NCBI RefSeq assembly: GCF_020860705.1
Contig: NZ_JAJBTT010000008.1
Location: 1-64,000 of the forward strand
DNA: 64,000 nt
Reading direction: 5' to 3'
DNA from: Akkermansia sp.
GTDB taxonomy: Bacteria > Verrucomicrobiota > Verrucomicrobiia > Verrucomicrobiales > Akkermansiaceae
This document shows, in pieces, positions 1 to 8,211 of this stretch; position 1 is the first letter of the stretch, and every line of letters begins with the position of its first letter. Below the pieces are notes generated by a model, which saw nothing but the letters and a program-made list of their open reading frames with translations, was not told the DNA's origin and did not search any database. Position numbers and translations under genes: made by a program.

Positions 1-1
1 G

Positions 2-16
2 CGGATTAGAAATCCG
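2..16. repeat. 15-bp dyad CGGATT-N3-AATCCG, copy 1
   Basis: Perfect 6-bp arms around the centre AGA. It lies at the window edge, so what it controls cannot be seen. It is one of five related sites in the window, all in the two intergenic regions beside PEP-CTERM genes. Confidence 0.6.
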
Positions 17-322
17 TACAGGCAAACAGTTTTTTATATTTCAAATCCGCAGGCTCCTCTTATTTATTCCCTTCGTCCATATCACCTCATGCCATGGATG
101 CATCAAAATCAAGCTAATGCATTCCTAAGTTCACAAACCATATTTGTTCTTTCTGCACGCCGCAGAAAAAGATGAATCATGAATCTCGTTCCGGTATTTT
201 CGACCATAGACTTCCATAAAAGAAATTTCAGAAAAACAGGAAAGCTCGCCGTCTCCATGTGAGCGTCAACCGGAGCTCCTTCGTCATTGAGCCCGGAATC
301 TATGCTCCGCTTAAAGAGATGA

Positions 323-337
323 CGAATTCTTAATCCG
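323..337. repeat. 15-bp dyad, imperfect copy
   Basis: Reads CGAATTCTTAATCCG, one arm base away from the consensus dyad. The centre and the other arm match the copy at 491 in reverse complement. Confidence 0.45.
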
Positions 338-490
338 TCAACAATGCTAAATACTAAGAAGCAAACTTATAAGGTAACCCAAGTCATTCCATATTAACAA
401 AATACATAGCCGTTGGTCTTTTTTTATTAAAATTTCCTACATGATAATAAGAAGGTTATCCAATTTATACACGGAAGGTGAATAACCACC

Positions 491-512
491 CGGATTAAGA
501 ATCCGCTATAAT
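491..512 (+). promoter_or_regulatory. Dyad abutting a TATAAT -10 box of the PEP-CTERM gene
   Basis: CGGATTAAGAATCCG (491-505) is followed after one base by a consensus TATAAT (507-512), about 60 bases before the start codon at 572. No good -35 box is visible at the normal spacing, so the dyad occupies the -35/-10 spacer, where an activator or repressor could act. The second PEP-CTERM gene has a dyad one base upstream of TATACC on its own strand. The operator role is inferred. Confidence 0.5.
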
Positions 513-571
513 TTCAATCGTTATCAGGAATACCATTCTTTATTCTCTATTTTATCCATTCATTTCCCAGT

Positions 572-1306
572 ATGAAAAAAACCATTACCTTACTATTGGC
601 CGTATCCGCCTTGGCTTCAGTATCCCACGCGGCAACGGTATTTACTTACCAAACCGAGCAAACGGGTAGCACCGGCGTTGCCCAGGTGTACGGATTCCAG
701 TTATCTCTCAGTTCTGGCGTCCTGTCCCCGTCCAACAGTGATTCTCCACCTTCCCTCACCGGTGACGTCCAATTGAACCAGCTGACCATTGCGGGCCGTA
801 CTGGCTACGGAAGTAATGTAACTTACGGTCTGCTGGTGCTGAATTTAGCTGACAATACCGTAATCGGTAAAAGCACTAATACAGGAACGGCCGTAAACAA
901 TCCCACTTTCACTTTCTCAGCTACGGATGGAGCTTCCCCTCTGATTCTGGACGCCAGCAGCACCTACCGTTTTCTGGCGGTCACAGAAGACACGCTGAAG
1001 TTGGTTACAGGGGGCTCCGGCGTAACCTATCTGTATAATGCAGGAGGAGAGAACGCTGTTACATCTTCCCAAGAAAATAATACCGTTACCATTTCCCAGG
1101 GGCTTGCCAGGCCAGGAGTCACGGTTCAGACAAACGGTAAGGCTGATGACAAATGCAACTTCATCAGCAGCACGGATGGACAAAGCATCGTCAACTGGAA
1201 TCCCATCCTGACGGGAATCGAAGTAACCCAGGTTCCGGAACCGGCCGCGGCGTCCCTCAGCTTGATTGGACTGGCCGCCCTCATGATGCGCCGCAGACGC
1301 GTCTGA
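572..1306 (+). CDS. PEP-CTERM domain secreted protein
   Basis: A 244-residue protein with a Sec signal peptide (MKKTITLLLAVSALASVSHA) and a typical C-terminal sorting tail: the motif VPEP, a hydrophobic helix (about residues 225-238) and a final RRRRV. In known PEP-CTERM systems an exosortase recognises this tail and cleaves or anchors the protein at the cell surface; no exosortase lies in this window. The body is rich in Ser, Thr, Gly and Asn and looks like beta structure, with no catalytic motif I recognise. A strong terminator follows, so it is probably monocistronic. It is the counterpart of the PEP-CTERM gene near 49 kb, with which it shares the tail and upstream dyads. Function unknown; a surface or matrix role is likely from the family. 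Confidence 0.85.
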   Translation: MKKTITLLLAVSALASVSHAATVFTYQTEQTGSTGVAQVYGFQLSLSSGVLSPSNSDSPPSLTGDVQLNQLTIAGRTGYGSNVTYGLLVLNLADNTVIGKSTNTGTAVNNPTFTFSATDGASPLILDASSTYRFLAVTEDTLKLVTGGSGVTYLYNAGGENAVTSSQENNTVTISQGLARPGVTVQTNGKADDKCNFISSTDGQSIVNWNPILTGIEVTQVPEPAAASLSLIGLAALMMRRRRV

Positions 1307-1335
1307 ACGAAAAACCATCTATCATTCTATTTGCC

Positions 1336-1368
1336 GGAGGCGGGAGAAATCCCGCCTCCTTCTTTTTC
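1336..1368 (+). terminator. Rho-independent terminator after PEP-CTERM gene
   Basis: A perfect 10-bp stem GGAGGCGGGA / TCCCGCCTCC with a GAAA tetraloop, followed by TTCTTTTT. It begins 29 bases after the stop codon at 1306. Confidence 0.85.
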
Positions 1369-1451
1369 CGGAAAGAAGGAAAAACAGTATTCGTGTCAGC
1401 ATTCCAGTTGAGTTATGACAGTTGCAGGCGCAGCCTTGTCTGTTTGTCTAT

Positions 1452-2933
1452 ATGAAACATGTCATGCTCCCCTCCTTGTGCGCGGCTGCTGTCGTGACCT
1501 CCTGTGATCCCGTTCTGGCCCAGCAGGCCACGCCGCCCGTAACCGCGGCCCCTTATCTGAATACGGAACGCGGCCTGCGCGTGAAAGCCCTGGAAGGCAG
1601 GGAAATAAGCCCCAGCCTCCTGAAGGGGATGCGGCCGGAAGAACAAATCACCAAGAGGACGCCCGGTGTTCCCACCAAGCCCAGCGTGCTTCTCCAGCAT
1701 GAAGGCAGGCCCTCCGTCCCCGGCATTGAATGGTTTGCGCCCAAGCCGCTGAAGATGATGCCGTATCTGGACAGTTCCTACGTCTTTGGCAACACTTGCG
1801 TGGAACCGAATGCCTGGATCCGGGAAGACATGATCTCCACCGGGGCGCAGAAGCTTAAGACCGCCCTGTCCAAATACGGCATCACCTATTCCGCCCAGTT
1901 CGGATTCAACTACACGGGACTGACGGGCGGAGGCCTGACCGGAAAAACGGATTTCCCCTCTTACAACGGCTCCCTGCTGAGCAATATCACCATTTTCCGC
2001 AACAACTCCACGGGCAGCGGCCTGTATCTGGCCTCCGAGTTCGACTTCGGCAACGGCTTTGACTTCAATGAAGGGAGGAAAGGCCCCCAGACCACTCTGG
2101 GCTCCCTCCAGAACCCCACCAGCTCCTTCCAGGGGCCGGACCCGCACCTCAGCAACCTGAGCCTGGCATGGGTGGGAGCAGGCGGGAAGCTCCTGCTGAT
2201 GGCGGGCCAGCTGGACACCACCAACTACATGGACCACAACGCCTACGCCAACTCCCACAACAACAACCTGACCAACAGCGTTTTCGGCAACAACCCCATG
2301 CTGCCCCTGACGGACAATTCCCTGGGCTTCCATTTCGCATGGCAGCCCACCACCTCCTTTTATGTGATGGGCGCCACCGCCGCCAACAACATGACCCAGA
2401 ACCACAACCCGTTCAAGAACATGAATTCGGACAACTGGACGAACGTTCTTGAGTTCGGCTATGTGGCGGAGGATTTCTGCGGATGGGGGCCGGGCGTGTA
2501 CCGCCTCCAGCCCTTCTTCACCACCAGCGACAGTGAAAACGGCGGCGGGGTGGGGGTCAACTTCCAGCAGCAGCTCGGACGCCACAGCCACCTGGGCTGG
2601 TTCTTCCGCGGCGGCTGGGCCAGTGAGGACGCCGCCACGCTTACCGGCGTGCGCTGTGCGGCCACCACGGGGCTGGTGCTTCTTTCCCCCTTCCAAGGAA
2701 AAGGCGCTTCCAATGACGGCTACCTGGGCCTGGGATTCCTCTGGCAGCAGGGAGCCAAGAAAAATGGCCCGTACGTGAACAAGAATGAATACGGCATTGA
2801 ATTGACCTATGTAGCGCAGGTGACGCCCACCATGACGCTCCAGCCGGACATCCAGCTGGTCAAGAATCCCGTCAACGGCCGCAGGGGCCAGACGGCCGTA
2901 GTCTTCCAAATCCAGAACGTCTGGTCCTGGTAG
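1452..2933 (+). CDS. Outer-membrane carbohydrate porin (OprB-like)
   Basis: About 493 residues from the ATG at 1452. The ORF track begins at a TTG at 1422, but the ATG gives a clean signal peptide (MKHVMLPSLC... ending near VLAQQ). After a low-complexity N-terminal stretch the protein has the alternating aromatic/polar pattern of a beta-barrel, with many Gly, Asn and Tyr/Phe/Trp residues, and ends in FQIQNVWSW, an aromatic C-terminus usual for outer-membrane barrels. Segments such as KLKTALSKYGITYSAQFGFNY resemble the OprB carbohydrate-selective porin family, whose members pass sugars through the outer membrane. It lies just upstream of the hydrogenase operon, but no functional link is evident. 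Family call is by pattern only; another 16-18-strand porin family is possible. Confidence 0.7.
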   Translation: MKHVMLPSLCAAAVVTSCDPVLAQQATPPVTAAPYLNTERGLRVKALEGREISPSLLKGMRPEEQITKRTPGVPTKPSVLLQHEGRPSVPGIEWFAPKPLKMMPYLDSSYVFGNTCVEPNAWIREDMISTGAQKLKTALSKYGITYSAQFGFNYTGLTGGGLTGKTDFPSYNGSLLSNITIFRNNSTGSGLYLASEFDFGNGFDFNEGRKGPQTTLGSLQNPTSSFQGPDPHLSNLSLAWVGAGGKLLLMAGQLDTTNYMDHNAYANSHNNNLTNSVFGNNPMLPLTDNSLGFHFAWQPTTSFYVMGATAANNMTQNHNPFKNMNSDNWTNVLEFGYVAEDFCGWGPGVYRLQPFFTTSDSENGGGVGVNFQQQLGRHSHLGWFFRGGWASEDAATLTGVRCAATTGLVLLSPFQGKGASNDGYLGLGFLWQQGAKKNGPYVNKNEYGIELTYVAQVTPTMTLQPDIQLVKNPVNGRRGQTAVVFQIQNVWSW

Positions 2934-2949
2934 GAACTCCCGCTGGAAA

Positions 2950-2982
2950 ATTGGAAAATATTGATCGCATTTATTGGAAAAT
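2950..2982 (+). promoter_or_regulatory. Direct repeat ATTGGAAAAT x2 before the hydrogenase operon
   Basis: ATTGGAAAAT occurs at 2950-2959 and again at 2973-2982, 23 bp start to start (about two helical turns), in the 85-bp gap between the porin and the hydrogenase small subunit. The spacing suits a dimeric regulator or a promoter; no protein can be named from the sequence. Confidence 0.35.
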
Positions 2983-3018
2983 GTGTCTAAATGGAAACGA
3001 TTTATTTGGACCACGCAC

Positions 3019-4239
3019 ATGAAGCGCACTCAGCAACCTTCCATGCAGGAGGCGGAGCAGGCCTCCCTGAATCATGAGATCCTAACCACATGGCGCCCCG
3101 GAGAAACCCTGGGGGAACACATGGAGCGCCGCGGCGTCAGCCGGCGTGAATTCAACAAATGGTGTCTGAAAATGATCGCCCTGATGGGCGTAGCCACCGT
3201 AACCGGAGGCGTTTCCAACGCCCAGGAGATTGCAGACAAGATGGCTGGCCTGAAACGCCCGGTAGTCATCTGGCTCCAGCTCCAGGAATGCACCGGATGC
3301 CTGGAAAGCACCATCCGCAGTTACAATGAGGAAATAGGGGACATGGTGCTTTCCGCCGTTTCCATGCCTTATGTGGAACTGCTCATGGCCCCTTCCGGAG
3401 AAGCCGCGAACCAGGCGCTGGAAGAAGCGATCAAGGAGCCCCACATCCTCGTCATCAACGGATCCGTTCCGGTCAATGACGGCGGCGTGTACTGCACGGT
3501 GGCCGGGGATACGGTGGAGCACATGCTGCGCCACTGCGCTGAAAACGCCTCCTACATCCTGGCGGTGGGCTCCTGCGCGTACTTCGGCTCCATCCAGGCC
3601 GCCCGCCCCAACCCCACCGGGGCCGTAGGCATACGGGACATCCTGACGGACCGCACCGTCATCAACGTGCCGGGCTGCCCGCCCATCGGGGACGTCATCA
3701 CGGCCGTCATCATGTACATCCTCACCTTTGACCGCGCCCCGGAATGCGATCTGGAAACACGCCCCCTGATGGCGTACGGCACCCGCATTCACAACAACTG
3801 TCCGCGCCGTGCCCACTTTGACGCCGGACAGTTCGTCAACGTGTTTGACGACGAGAACGCGAGGGAATGCTTCTGCCTGTACAAAGTCGGCTGCAAGGGG
3901 CCGGACACGTTCTCCCCCTGCCCCATCGTCAAATGGAACGGAGGCGTCAGCTTCCCCATTCAGTCCGGCCATCCATGCATCGGCTGCACGGAGCTTTACT
4001 TCTTTGACCGCATGACTCCCTTCTACAAGACGCTGCCGAACGTGAACGGCTTCGGCGTGGAGGCCTCCGCCAACGTGATTGGCGCCGTGGGCGTGGCGGC
4101 CGCTGGCACGGCCATTGCCGCCCATGCCGTAGGTTCCGCCATCCATTATAAAAAGCAGCACATGAAGGAAGAGGCAAACGTGGCGCTTCCCGCCTTCGGG
4201 GACGCCCCCGGCACCCCTGACAAGGAAACGGAAGAATAA
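3019..4239 (+). CDS. hyaA: [NiFe] hydrogenase group 1, small subunit
   Basis: About 406 residues from ATG 3019; the TTG start at 2974 would add 15 residues with no purpose. A twin-arginine signal is clear (SRREFNK, residues 41-47, then a hydrophobic stretch), so the folded dimer is exported by Tat. The cysteine pattern of the three Fe-S clusters is present: CTGC near residue 91, GSCAYFG, GCPP, then HNNCPRR, CFCLYKVGCKGP and GHPCIGC. A hydrophobic helix near the C-terminus (about residues 350-372) anchors the subunit in the membrane, as in HyaA/HybO types. It relays electrons from the Ni-Fe site to the cytochrome b encoded two genes downstream. First gene of a five-gene operon; the large subunit starts 25 bases later. 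Confidence 0.95.
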   Translation: MKRTQQPSMQEAEQASLNHEILTTWRPGETLGEHMERRGVSRREFNKWCLKMIALMGVATVTGGVSNAQEIADKMAGLKRPVVIWLQLQECTGCLESTIRSYNEEIGDMVLSAVSMPYVELLMAPSGEAANQALEEAIKEPHILVINGSVPVNDGGVYCTVAGDTVEHMLRHCAENASYILAVGSCAYFGSIQAARPNPTGAVGIRDILTDRTVINVPGCPPIGDVITAVIMYILTFDRAPECDLETRPLMAYGTRIHNNCPRRAHFDAGQFVNVFDDENARECFCLYKVGCKGPDTFSPCPIVKWNGGVSFPIQSGHPCIGCTELYFFDRMTPFYKTLPNVNGFGVEASANVIGAVGVAAAGTAIAAHAVGSAIHYKKQHMKEEANVALPAFGDAPGTPDKETEE

Positions 4240-4263
4240 GGACACCTTTACTACCAGATTACC

Positions 4264-6021
4264 ATGAGTAACTACACATCAGCGGACGTTCCGGAATCCA
4301 GCCGCGTCGTCATTGACCCGGTCACACGCATTGAAGGCCACCTGCGCGTGGAAATGGAAGCCGGGGACGGCGTGATCAAAAACGCCTGGACGTCCACCAC
4401 GCAGTACCGCGGCATTGAGGTGATCGCCTGCAAGCGGGATCCCCGGGACGTATGGGCCTTTGTAGAACGTATCTGCGGCGTCTGCACGGGCACGCACGCC
4501 ATTGCGGCCCTGGCCGCGGTGGAAGACGCCCTGCAATACCCCGTGCCCATCCAGGCCAGACTCATGAGGGACCTGGTCAGCGGAGCCCTGGGCATCCAGG
4601 ACCACGTCATCCACTTTTACCAGCTCCAGGCCATGGACTGGGTGGACGTGGTCTCCGCGCTGAAGGCGGACCCCAGGGAAACCGCCGCCATTGCCAAATC
4701 CCTTTCCGACTGGCCTCTGTCCTCCGCCACGTACTTTGCCGGAGTGCAGCAAAAGCTGAAGGACTCCATCGCCCACGGCCAGTATTCCATCTTCACGAAC
4801 GGCTACTGGGGCCATCCCGCCTACAAGCTGCCGCCGGAGGTGAACCTGCTGGGCGTGGCCCACTACCTCCAGGCCCTGGTCTGGCAGCGGGACATGATCA
4901 AGATCCACACCATCCTGGGCGGCAAGAATCCGCACCCGAACTTCCTGGTGGGCGGCATGGCCTGCGCCATCAACATGAACAATGACCAGGCCATCAACCA
5001 GTTTTCCCTGAGCTACCTGAAGCAGCTGGTGCAGACCTGCCATGATTTCATCCACAAGGTGTATTACCCGGACATCGTGGCCATTGCCGGGTTCTACAAG
5101 GATTACGCCCACATCGGCGCGTCCAACCCCAATTTATTCTGCACCGGGGGCCCGTCTGAAATCAACACCGGCGCTCCCGCCGGCAAGGGCTTGATCAAAC
5201 CCGGCGTTCTGCTGAACGGGGATTATAAAAACGTCCTCCCCTTTGACCAGGACAAGATCAAGGAATTCGTCACGAGCGCCTGGTACAAGTACACGGAAGG
5301 GCGGGACGCGGGACTGGCTCCGTACGACGGGGAAACGAACGCGGATTACAACGGCCCCAGGCCGCCCTACAAGTGGGTCTCGGACCATCCGCAGTACACC
5401 TGGGTGAAAGCCCCGCGCTATGACGGCCACGCGATGGCCGTGGGCCCGAACGCCCGCATGATGATCGGCTACGCCCAGGGCGTGCCCGCCATCGTGGAAC
5501 GGGTGGACGCAGCCTGCGACAGGCTGGGCCTGCCGCGCGACAACGCGTTCATGAACTCCACGCTGGGCCGCGTGTACGGCCGCGCCCTGGACGCCCTGAT
5601 CAACGTGGACATGATGGTGGACCAGCTTCAGGAAATGACGGACCGCATCAAGAACGGGGAAACCGCCACCTTCAACCCGGAAAAATGGGAACCGGAAACC
5701 TGGCCCTCCTCCTGCAAGGGCGTGGGCTGGGTGGAAGCGCCCCGCGGAAGCCTGAGCCACTGGGTGAGGATTGAAAACGGCCAGACGGCGAACTACCAGG
5801 CTGTGGTGCCCAGCACCTGGAACAGCTCCGGCCGGGATGCGGAAGGGCAGATGGGGCCGTATGAATATTCCCTGGCCCATACCGGGAAACACCCGCTGGT
5901 GGATCCCACCCGCCCGGTGGAGCCCCTGCGCACCATTCACAGTTATGACCCGTGCCAATCCTGCGCCGTCCATTTGTTTGACGAGGAAGGGGAGGCCATT
6001 CTGACCAGACAGGACCCGTGA
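4264..6021 (+). CDS. hyaB: [NiFe] hydrogenase group 1, large (catalytic) subunit
   Basis: 585 residues. The four Ni-Fe ligand cysteines are present: RICGVC at residues 69-74 and DPCQSC at 562-567. The chain continues 15 residues past the conserved His (CAVH, then LFDEEGEAILTRQDP). This C-terminal extension is normally removed by a specific endopeptidase after nickel insertion, and that protease is encoded two genes downstream. Length and motifs fit group 1 membrane-bound uptake hydrogenases, which oxidise H2 and pass electrons to quinone; the direction in this organism cannot be read from sequence. The stop codon overlaps the GTG start of the cytochrome b gene by four bases, suggesting translational coupling. 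Confidence 0.96.
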   Translation: MSNYTSADVPESSRVVIDPVTRIEGHLRVEMEAGDGVIKNAWTSTTQYRGIEVIACKRDPRDVWAFVERICGVCTGTHAIAALAAVEDALQYPVPIQARLMRDLVSGALGIQDHVIHFYQLQAMDWVDVVSALKADPRETAAIAKSLSDWPLSSATYFAGVQQKLKDSIAHGQYSIFTNGYWGHPAYKLPPEVNLLGVAHYLQALVWQRDMIKIHTILGGKNPHPNFLVGGMACAINMNNDQAINQFSLSYLKQLVQTCHDFIHKVYYPDIVAIAGFYKDYAHIGASNPNLFCTGGPSEINTGAPAGKGLIKPGVLLNGDYKNVLPFDQDKIKEFVTSAWYKYTEGRDAGLAPYDGETNADYNGPRPPYKWVSDHPQYTWVKAPRYDGHAMAVGPNARMMIGYAQGVPAIVERVDAACDRLGLPRDNAFMNSTLGRVYGRALDALINVDMMVDQLQEMTDRIKNGETATFNPEKWEPETWPSSCKGVGWVEAPRGSLSHWVRIENGQTANYQAVVPSTWNSSGRDAEGQMGPYEYSLAHTGKHPLVDPTRPVEPLRTIHSYDPCQSCAVHLFDEEGEAILTRQDP

Positions 6022-7190
6022 AAACGACGCTTATCGACAAAGACCTCACCCTGGCGGTGGAGGACGCCATTCCGGCAGCCCCGGACTATACGCCGGAGGA
6101 AATCCTGGCCCTGGCCGTATGCGCCTCCCCCAACGGAAGCAGCGACCCGGGAGACCTGGCCCTGCTCCATGCCGCACGGGAACGGGGCGTGGCGCTCCCG
6201 TATGCCCAGCAGGAAAACTCCTGGGAGGCACCCTCCCGGGAAAGGCCGTACAGCACGGCCGTGCTGAAAGCCACGGACAAGGAGGACGCCGTCCCCTTCA
6301 TGGTGGCCCGCGGCAACCTGAAGGCCCTGGCCCGGCTGTGTGAAGTCGGCCACCAGGAAAAAGAGAGCCTGAACAAGGCCTTTGAGGAATATTCCCCTTC
6401 CGGCTTTGAACCCGTAGCCGTAGCCGTCCACCGGCCCGGCGCTCCGTGGCGTCTGCTGGGCGTGGTGCCCATGCACGCCATGAGGGACGTGCGCCACCTT
6501 TCCATGGCCAAGGCGAACTTCCGCTACTTCCATGTGTGGGACTGGCCGCTGCGCGTGCTGCACTGGACCTGGGTGTTCTGCATCATCGGTCTGGCCGTCA
6601 CCGGCATCTGCATTGCGGAAGGGTGGTTCCTGAAAATGGGGGACCTGCACGGGGCCTTCCAGTTCGGCACGCTCCGCTTTGTGCACTACGCGCTGGGGTG
6701 GACCCTGGTGGTGGTGATGATGCTGCGCTTCTCCTGCTTCTTCATGGCGTCCAACAAGTACCAGAGCTTCCGCGCCCTCTTCCCCGTCTCCAGGCAGCAG
6801 TGGAAGGACCTGTACGCCACAGCGGTGGACTACGTTTTTGCGCGGAGCTATGACGGCCCGCGCTACATCGGCCACAATCCCCTCCAGCAGTGGACGTATA
6901 CGGGCGTCTACATCCTGTTCACCACCATGATTGTGACCGGGCTGGCCCTGTACGCGCTGTATGAGCCGCGCCACTGGTTCTATCACTGGTTCATGCCCCT
7001 GAACGACCTGATCGGGGTTCCGTATGTGCGCCTGGTTCACCTGATCGGCATGTGGTGCTTCATCATCTTTGCCATGGTCCACGTGTACCTCTCCATCCTT
7101 TCCGGGAACGTGGACCGGGACGGCACCATCTCCTCCATGTTCAGCGGAGGACGCTGGCTGCGCAAGGGCGTCAAATTCCGGGATGAATAA
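6018..7190 (+). CDS. hyaC: Hydrogenase cytochrome b subunit with N-terminal P-type-ATPase-like domain
   Basis: 390 residues from a GTG overlapping the hyaB stop. Residues from about 170 to 380 form the usual four-helix di-heme cytochrome b of group 1 hydrogenases, with heme-ligand histidines in VLHW, VHYALGW and RLVHLIGMW...MVHVYLS. It passes electrons from the small subunit to the quinone pool. The first 160 residues are not part of normal HyaC. They resemble the nucleotide-binding (N) domain of P-type cation ATPases: an ASPNGSSDPGDLAL segment like the family's 'DPID' region, then PYSTAVLKATD, FMVARGNLKALARLCE and PSGFEPVAVAVH...WRLLGVVPM. The phosphorylation motif DKTGT is absent, so it cannot act as a pump. 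The cytochrome assignment is firm; the N-domain assignment is my pattern recognition. Confidence 0.88.
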   Translation: MKTTLIDKDLTLAVEDAIPAAPDYTPEEILALAVCASPNGSSDPGDLALLHAARERGVALPYAQQENSWEAPSRERPYSTAVLKATDKEDAVPFMVARGNLKALARLCEVGHQEKESLNKAFEEYSPSGFEPVAVAVHRPGAPWRLLGVVPMHAMRDVRHLSMAKANFRYFHVWDWPLRVLHWTWVFCIIGLAVTGICIAEGWFLKMGDLHGAFQFGTLRFVHYALGWTLVVVMMLRFSCFFMASNKYQSFRALFPVSRQQWKDLYATAVDYVFARSYDGPRYIGHNPLQQWTYTGVYILFTTMIVTGLALYALYEPRHWFYHWFMPLNDLIGVPYVRLVHLIGMWCFIIFAMVHVYLSILSGNVDRDGTISSMFSGGRWLRKGVKFRDE

Positions 7191-7202
7191 CCTGCTCCCT
7201 CC

Positions 7203-7748
7203 ATGGAAACTGAGGAATACACGGAAGAACTCCGGGGCTGCCCCGTCAAGGGAAACGCCTATCCCGTGCTCGTGCTGGGCGTTGGCAACCCGCTCATGGG
7301 GGACGACGGCATAGGCGTGGAACTGGCCCACCGGCTCCAGAAGCGGGACTACGGCCCGCTGGTCCAGGTGGAAGAGGGGGGAACGCTGGGTATGACCCTG
7401 CTGCCGCTGCTGGAAGACGCGGATACGGTCATCCTGCTGGATGCCGTCAGGACGGGGGCGCCCCCCGGAACCGTCGTCACGCGCAGCCGGGATGAACTCC
7501 CCCGCCATTTTTCCCACGTCATTTCACCCCACCAGATAGGCATGAAGGAAGTGCTGGGCGCGGCCCAGCTGTGCGGCACCCTGCCCCGTGCCATCACCCT
7601 GGTGGGGGTGGAAGCGCAGCATACGGACTTCTGCCGCCCCATGTCCGCGGAGGTGCGGGAAGCCATGCCGCAAGCGCTGGACCTGGTGGAAACCCTCATT
7701 TCCCGCGCCGTGGCGGAACAGGAGGAGCGGAAAAACGCCCATGCATGA
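7203..7748 (+). CDS. hyaD: Hydrogenase maturation endopeptidase (HyaD/HybD type)
   Basis: 181 residues. VLVLGVGNPLMGDDGIGVEL is the family signature near the N-terminus, containing the first metal-binding acidic residue; a second lies in ILLDAV and the ligand His is in ISPHQIG. These proteases cut the C-terminal tail of the large subunit once nickel is in place; the matching tail is present on the hyaB product. The gene starts 13 bases after hyaC and overlaps hypA by eight bases, so it belongs to the operon. Length is normal. The first 18 residues before the conserved strand are a little longer than in E. coli HybD. Confidence 0.93.
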   Translation: METEEYTEELRGCPVKGNAYPVLVLGVGNPLMGDDGIGVELAHRLQKRDYGPLVQVEEGGTLGMTLLPLLEDADTVILLDAVRTGAPPGTVVTRSRDELPRHFSHVISPHQIGMKEVLGAAQLCGTLPRAITLVGVEAQHTDFCRPMSAEVREAMPQALDLVETLISRAVAEQEERKNAHA

Positions 7749-8082
7749 GGTAGGCATCATGGAAGGGGCGCTGGACATGGCCCGGCAACTTATGGAAAAA
7801 AACAGGGGAACCCGGCTGATGCGGGTGCACATGACCGTCGGCAGCCTGAGCGGCGTGGTGCCGGAGGCCCTTCAATTCGCCTTCCAGGCCCTGAAAGACG
7901 CATATGCGGCGCAAAATGCCGCCCTGGACGTCACCTGGGTGGAAGCGCTGTGCCGCTGTGACACGTGCAACGCGGAGTTCTCCTTCACGGAGCACGGCTA
8001 CATCTGCCCCGGCTGCGGAGACCCGGCCCTGGCCATCCTCCGGGGGCGGGAACTGGAACTGACCCGGGTGGAATGGGAGTGA
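7741..8082 (+). CDS. hypA: Hydrogenase nickel incorporation protein HypA
   Basis: 113 residues from ATG 7741. The ORF track starts earlier at 7588 in a shadow frame; the real protein begins MHEVGI, the invariant HypA N-terminus whose His2 helps bind nickel. The zinc site is formed by CDTC (with a preceding Cys) and CPGC. HypA works with HypB to deliver nickel to the large subunit. The start lies inside the end of hyaD. No hypB, C, D, E or F is in the window, so the remaining maturation set must be encoded elsewhere. Confidence 0.94.
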   Translation: MHEVGIMEGALDMARQLMEKNRGTRLMRVHMTVGSLSGVVPEALQFAFQALKDAYAAQNAALDVTWVEALCRCDTCNAEFSFTEHGYICPGCGDPALAILRGRELELTRVEWE

Positions 8083-8211
8083 ACCGCGTTTTTTCCATCC
8101 GGAAGAAAATAAGATAAATTTACCCGAACATTTTACCCCACTGGACGGTCTAATACTATTGGCGCATATCTACCGCGCCTCAAACGTCAAACCAACTATG
8201 GAACCAACGCC

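Larger units (their letters stand above)
1..571. other. A+T-rich intergenic region with dyad repeats
   Basis: No convincing gene is seen upstream of the first PEP-CTERM gene. The stretch is much richer in A+T than the coding DNA around it. It holds three copies of a 15-bp dyad of the form CGGATT-N3-AATCCG (one with a mismatch), the last directly upstream of a TATAAT box. The only similar stretch in the window lies next to the second PEP-CTERM gene near 49.5 kb. Confidence 0.6.
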
